In this document: positions 59,626-64,000 of the stretch, one piece after another | Numbering within the stretch: position 1 is the stretch's first letter | Layout of the letters: each line of letters begins with the position of its first letter | Assembly: GCA_039090855.1 (NCBI GenBank) | Contig: CM077007.1 | Location: forward strand, 14,681,515-14,745,514 | Reading direction: 5' to 3' | Origin: Macrothele yani | Taxonomy: Eukaryota; Arthropoda; Arachnida; Araneae; Macrothelidae | DNA: 64,000 nt | The notes under the pieces: model-generated | Database searches by the model: none | Seen by the model: the letters and a program-made list of their open reading frames with translations, nothing else | What the model was told of the DNA's origin: nothing | Program-made: the position numbers and the translations under genes

Positions 59626-60266
59626 AGATATTTCAGCTAGATAATGCTTACCTTTGCATTTCTATCTTGCTTGACTTTACATTTCCTGCACGTGGTCCAG
59701 TTGTCGCTGATGTTATTGTTCCAATCGTCCGTTTCATGTATAGCTGTTCTTGACGCTATTCTCGTTTAATGCAGGTTTGCTTCATTAAACTTCGATTAGG
59801 TTCTGTTAATACCAACTTTTACCGTTTTTCTTTGCTCGAAATTTTTCGCCCAAAACTTTGGGCATCTTCAGGAGCCGATTTTGCACCTTTGCTTGTGGGT
59901 GCCTTCTCGCTTACTGGGGTTTGCTAATCCCCGTTGCCATTCTTCGTTCGTCTCGGATACGCAGTTTGATCGTTTCTACCCTGTCGCCATCTATGTTTCC
60001 TCTTTGGACTTTTTTTTTTTTTTTAATACGCTATCTTGTTTGTTTTCCTTTACTTTCTTCTAGCTTTGTCTTTCCTCCTTTTCTGTTGTGTTTTTTTTCT
60101 TTTTGCAAGCAAACCTGCATTAAATGAGAATAGCGGCAAAAACGGCTATACATGAAACGGATTATTGGAACGATAACGCGACAACCGGACCACGTGGACA
60201 ACCGGACCAATGTAAAGTCAAGCAAGATAGAAATGCAAAGGTAAGCATTATCTAGCTGAAATATCT
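59626..60266. mobile_element. Fold-back element with about 158-bp inverted arms
   Basis: The left arm (59626-59782) and right arm (60107-60266) are reverse complements with scattered differences; the outer words are agatatttcagctag and ctagctgaaatatct. The centre holds a hammerhead-like hairpin on the minus strand (59834-59875) and a T-rich segment. It resembles the head-to-head PLE structure at 57.44-58.32 kb, but no GIY-YIG or RT protein is visible, so PLE origin is a guess. Confidence 0.7.
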
Positions 60267-60660
60267 AAGATGTTAATAATTTCAATGAAAATAACATAAC
60301 GTCATATTTCTGTGTATAATCAAATTTAAGTCCAGAAAGTGACAGTTTGTTATGAAATTATAAACAAATCAAGACTATCAATATTTTTCAAATGAAAGCA
60401 GCCCTGTGATTTTATTGGATGTATGATCAAATAATTTTTTGTTGCACACTGAGAGATACAATTCTTTCATTAAATTATATGCTAAGCTCCAGAACTATCA
60501 TCTGGTTTCAAGTAAAAACTGCTAATTTTGTTCCTTACATGACCAAACCTTCAGTTTGTTTCCTAGAAATTAGGTTGACTGCGGAAATTTTACTTGTAGT
60601 TATTTCTGAGTTCCAATTGACCCTTATCTATTTAAATGGCCAGTGACATAGCACAAATTT
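60267..60660. other. AT-rich stretch, no gene seen
   Basis: No coding feature or recognised repeat. Confidence 0.4.
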
Positions 60661-60668
60661 GGCAGTCT

Positions 60669-63161
60669 CAGAAATGCCAACTACTACGGAATCTCCGTAG
60701 TTCCTACAGAATACGGAAAACCGTAATTTTTCTACAGGAAATTAACAGAAGTTATTAATTTTTATTTTGCTTGTTTCCCTTCCCAACGCAACGGCGACCA
60801 CTTGACGATACGTCATTCATCTTGCGTGCGATGCTGCCTCTCAAAGTTGCGTGGATCTTAGCGCGAGCGACCGGCACTCGATCAGTGTTGCCTTGGGCTG
60901 AGTCATTCTTAGTGAAAACCCTCCCTCTCCAGCTTGCAACATTCAGGGGACGTTGAGCGTAGCTCACTTTGGTGGACGTGGGCGGAGTTTGGCCTGAAAC
61001 TCTTTCGCAGTGTAGCGACAAGCTCTTGAAAATCGTTTGGTGCAGAGCATGAGTGTCATTGCCTGGCATCGGAGTTTTTTGTTTTTTTTAAAGCTTGCGT
61101 CGGCCATTCGTGTCAGTAATAAATATTTCGAAGTTTTTTTCTTGCATTGCAGAAAAGTATAATTATAATTCATTCTCAGTGCAGAGTTCGCCGAAATGCG
61201 TAATTACGCGTCTAGTATGTAAATTTTACCAACGCCTAAAAATATACATAAGGAATTTTTTGCAACGCATAGAAATACACGTCAAGAAGCACGTAAAGTA
61301 TGCATCAACACGTAAAAATGCGCATCGAGAAAGGCGTAAAAACACGCATCGAGAAACGCGTGAAAAACTATGCGTCGAAGAATTTTACCAACGCCTTTTA
61401 AAAACGGAAGTGAACGAAATAAAGATTTTTTTCCATAATCGTAATTTCCTTTTCCTGCGATGTTGCCTCTGTCCAGTATTGTTGTTATACATAATTTTAT
61501 TCCATAAATCTTTGTATTTCACTTTGAAAATGGAGGGAAAATTTCCGAGAACGGAAGTTCGGCGGCGCAAAAATTCCCGTGTAATCTTCAGGCAAGAGAG
61601 CGAGTGCCACAGCTTCGAGGAATTTCTGCTTTTTCGTCATAATTTCGGTTATCCTCGAGATCGATGCATAACTGAACAGACATTTTGGGGCAATTAGTAG
61701 TGGTGAAGGATGCTTTCCGCCTGAAACTTTCGAAAACGGAAATTTCATCTTTTCAAAACTTTCGGAAACAGTGAAGATTTCTCCCGTAATCGTAATTTTA
61801 ATTTTCACGCGATGTTTCCTCTGCCTAGTATTGTTGTTAAATTTCAATTTATTTCATAAATATTTGTATTTCACCTTGAATATGGAAGGGAAATGTCCGA
61901 AAACGGAAATTTGACGTCGCAAAGGTTTCTCTCGTAACTGTAATTTTTGTTCCCCAATGATGTTCCGAACGTGTATCCTGTGTTCTTAAACATTCCCTCC
62001 AAAAAAGTTTGCATTTCAGCTTGATAAAGGGGGGGGGGGAGATTCAAAAACGAAAGTGACGAAGCTGAAAAATTTGTAAGAATTGATGCATGATATTCAA
62101 AAGCATTCATATTCTCCAAGTTACACTATCTTTTATCTAAAATAGTGAATGCTATCATGTATTCATGGTCCTGAAACTGAAAGTTTTTTCAGCATGGTGG
62201 ATAAAATTGTCATACAAGGGATTTATGAAGCCTACTGTCATAGCTGATGGTGGTGATGAGCTTAATTTTTCAAATAAATTTTTCAAAAAAGAAAAATCAG
62301 AAAGGACACAACTGGTAATTAGAGTAAAAACAAGAATGTATTTAAACGAAAATGATTTCGCTAATACATTGAAGAATGTTCTTATATTCAAGAAAAGATA
62401 CTGATTTATGATGAATTCTTAAAACATACAGAAGTAACAGATCCTTCACTTATAGCCAGAACATAATTTACTTCTGTATTATACATAGTCAAGCACTTTC
62501 CATTTATAATAACTGAAAATGAACTTGATATACTGGAAGTGAAATTGCTTGTTATCAAGCTGACAAATTGAAGACCGTAGCAGAAACAGATAGATGTCAC
62601 TTGGTCAGAAATCTCAAAATTAAGAGGCTGTAATGGAGCTGTTAAGTATACTATTCTCTCGAAAGTAATGTTTGCAATACTTGTAGTTCTACACTCAAAT
62701 GCTGTGAGTGAGAGAGGTTTTAGTTTAGTACGAAAAATCAAGCCCGTTTCCAACTTAATTTAGGTTTAGAAACTGTAGAAGCACTTCTTATTGCAAAAAT
62801 GAATATGTTCTCCTCTGGGCAAGTGTGTTATGAAAAAATATTTTCTGCTGAGGAACTCAAATTTTCTAAACAATGTACTGCCAAATCACTAAAGAAAGCT
62901 GTTTAATCAATTTTTTGTTGTGTAAAAAAAATGTGTCAGTCATGGTGTATATTATTTTCCATCTGAAAAATTTGGAATATTTTGATAGATTTTCATGTAT
63001 ATAAATGAATAAGTAAGTGAAAATACTAATTAAATTAAATGAGTAATACCATGTTTTCCTCTGTTAAAATTATTCTTTTTGGTATGACTACTGAAAAATG
63101 GCCAAAACTACTGAAAATTTGTAGGAGTACTAAAAATATCTGAAATGGGTTGGCATCTCTG
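60669..63161 (+). mobile_element. hAT remnant with TIRs and C-terminal dimerisation domain
   Basis: The ends cagaaatgccaac (60669) and, inverted, cagagatgccaac (63161) match at 12 of 13 bases. The six bases cagtct adjoin both ends. The transposase C-terminus is readable with frame changes at 62200-62890: FMKPTVIADGGDELNFSNKF, ENELDILEVKLLVIKLTN, ILSKVMFAILVVLHSNAVSE then RGFSLVRKIK, the hAT dimerisation signature. The catalytic middle is absent. The 5' 400 bp is much richer in CpG than the rest of the window, like a promoter-bearing end. Tandem repeats fill 61.2-62.1 kb where coding sequence would be expected. Confidence 0.75.
61195..62080. repeat. Short and medium tandem repeats inside the hAT remnant
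   Basis: Short units of about 26 bp with acgcatcgagaaa and cgtaaaaa are at 61250-61380, bounded by two copies of ttttaccaacgcct. Then come three diverged units with cgtaat(c)gtaatt, gatgtt(g/t)cc and tttgtatttca(c/g)cttg at about 61430-61580, 61785-61925 and 61935-62080. Confidence 0.65.
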
Positions 63162-63998
63162 CAGTCTTCATTTCCTTTGAAGAATTATTTAATCAAATAG
63201 AAATCATGCAATTAATATGCATGTTCAATTGTTTTTTGTATTGAAACATTTCGTTAAATGCTTCATTGCTGACTTTCATTTATGATGCTTTGGAAACCAT
63301 ACAAAAAATTCTTTTGAGAGGCAGCAATCATACTTAAATGCAAAAATTTGCCAATTGAAATCATTTGATGTTAGACCATTTCCTTTAATAGAATGCAAGG
63401 CCTATTGAAACTGTGGTAACTTATTACTATTAAAACAACATAAGAAGAGCCATGACAATTCAAGAACAGGAAATTTGCCTTGTCAAAAAAAAAAAAAAAA
63501 AATGGACCAATTTCAAGTGCTTCCCTTCCTTACAAAAAAAAAAAAAAAAAGTTACTTGATTTTTCTGTGATGAATAACTTGAAAAATCTTGTGGAGCAGG
63601 TCTTCGAAATTATCCAGATTCTTAAATTTTTTACTTTCTTCTTTTTTTGTGATGAGGCTGTATGGACTGTAAGTTTAGGAGCAAGAGTTGTGAAATGAGA
63701 AATGCTTGTGTGATAGCAAAAAACTGTAATTCCATGGTAGATAGCAAGATGGGGGTCAAGAGGAAGAGCAGAGGAAATGCTGTAGTAAGAATTGTGGCAA
63801 CTGATGTTCTTGAGTTTGATTTTAGCAGTTTATCTTGTAGAGGGAATACAGAACATACTTTAGTGTGTGTGGAAAGAGAGATTGCTGTTGGACCAACAAA
63901 CATTTGTATAGAGAAAACTATCTAGTTTGCTTCATTTTTTTTTTTACTTTTGTAAATCCTTCACAAGTTAAAAAACAATTTTTCCTTTAGATGTTTCT
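63162..63998. other. No supported gene
   Basis: A possible decayed C2H2 finger (NCGNLLLLKQHKKSH, near 63402) and an 87-codon plus ORF (63662-63925, MDCKFRSKSCEMRNACVIAK) are seen. Neither has splice signals or recognised domains. A-runs occur at 63485 and 63534. Confidence 0.35.
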
Positions 63999-64000
63999 CT

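Noticed and set aside
61095..61697. 200-codon plus ORF, the longest one not obviously a transposase
   Set aside because: Its repeats (FYQRL, HRER, HRET) mirror the tandem DNA repeats beneath it, it lies inside a hAT remnant, and it shows no domain.

Overview
This is an AT-rich animal nuclear DNA window made almost entirely of transposable elements and their remains. I see no bacterial operon, rRNA, functional tRNA or CRISPR array. The mix of APE-type LINEs, Tc1/mariner, pogo/Tigger, hAT and Penelope-like elements (PLEs) with a tRNA-derived SINE fits an invertebrate, perhaps an arthropod; I cannot place it further. The only recognised host gene piece is one minus-strand exon of mitochondrial ATP synthase subunit b (about 10.63-10.82 kb). 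A possible first coding exon of an unknown gene lies at 37.67-37.75 kb.

Layout. 0-1.05 kb: a fold-back repeat, then a 146-bp tandem array. 2.9-3.1 kb: zinc-finger-like exon of a hAT-type gene. 4.4-9.46 kb: LINE family A, with one almost full-length minus copy lying inside a broken plus copy. 9.46-10.45 and 11.48-12.5 kb: two dead mariners on either side of the ATP synthase exon. 12.8-13.5 kb: a MITE. 14.6-16.1 kb: a Tc1 element with TIRs and TA duplication, next to a decayed hAT transposase (16.1-18.35 kb). 20.1-22.2 kb: a second hAT (ZNF862-like). 25.2-26.05 kb: hAT and PLE scraps and a perfect hairpin. 26.7-29.9 kb: an almost full-length RTE-like LINE (family B); 31.9-33.85 kb: a truncated sister copy. 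26.3, 35.0, 35.9-36.5, 37.0 and 48.6 kb: SINEs, three of them nested inside one another.

40.5-47.2 kb: a pogo/Tigger transposase split by two insertions. One carries 13 regularly spaced CTCF-core-like motifs in a three-monomer higher-order repeat. The other is a TA-flanked TIR element filled with 146-bp monomers. 50.0-53.15 kb: a third LINE A copy. 54.08-55.3 kb: a second Tc1 with TIRs. 55.65-56.02 kb: a mariner N-terminus. 57.4-60.3 kb: PLE-derived inverted structures with hammerhead-like hairpins. 60.67-63.16 kb: a hAT remnant with TIRs and a CpG-rich 5' end.

Every transposase or reverse transcriptase ORF examined carries stops, frameshifts or lost catalytic residues, so the region looks like a graveyard of nested insertions. 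The points of most interest are the CTCF-like array, the hammerhead-like motifs shared by several PLE scraps, the satellite-filled TIR transposon, and the two host exon candidates.
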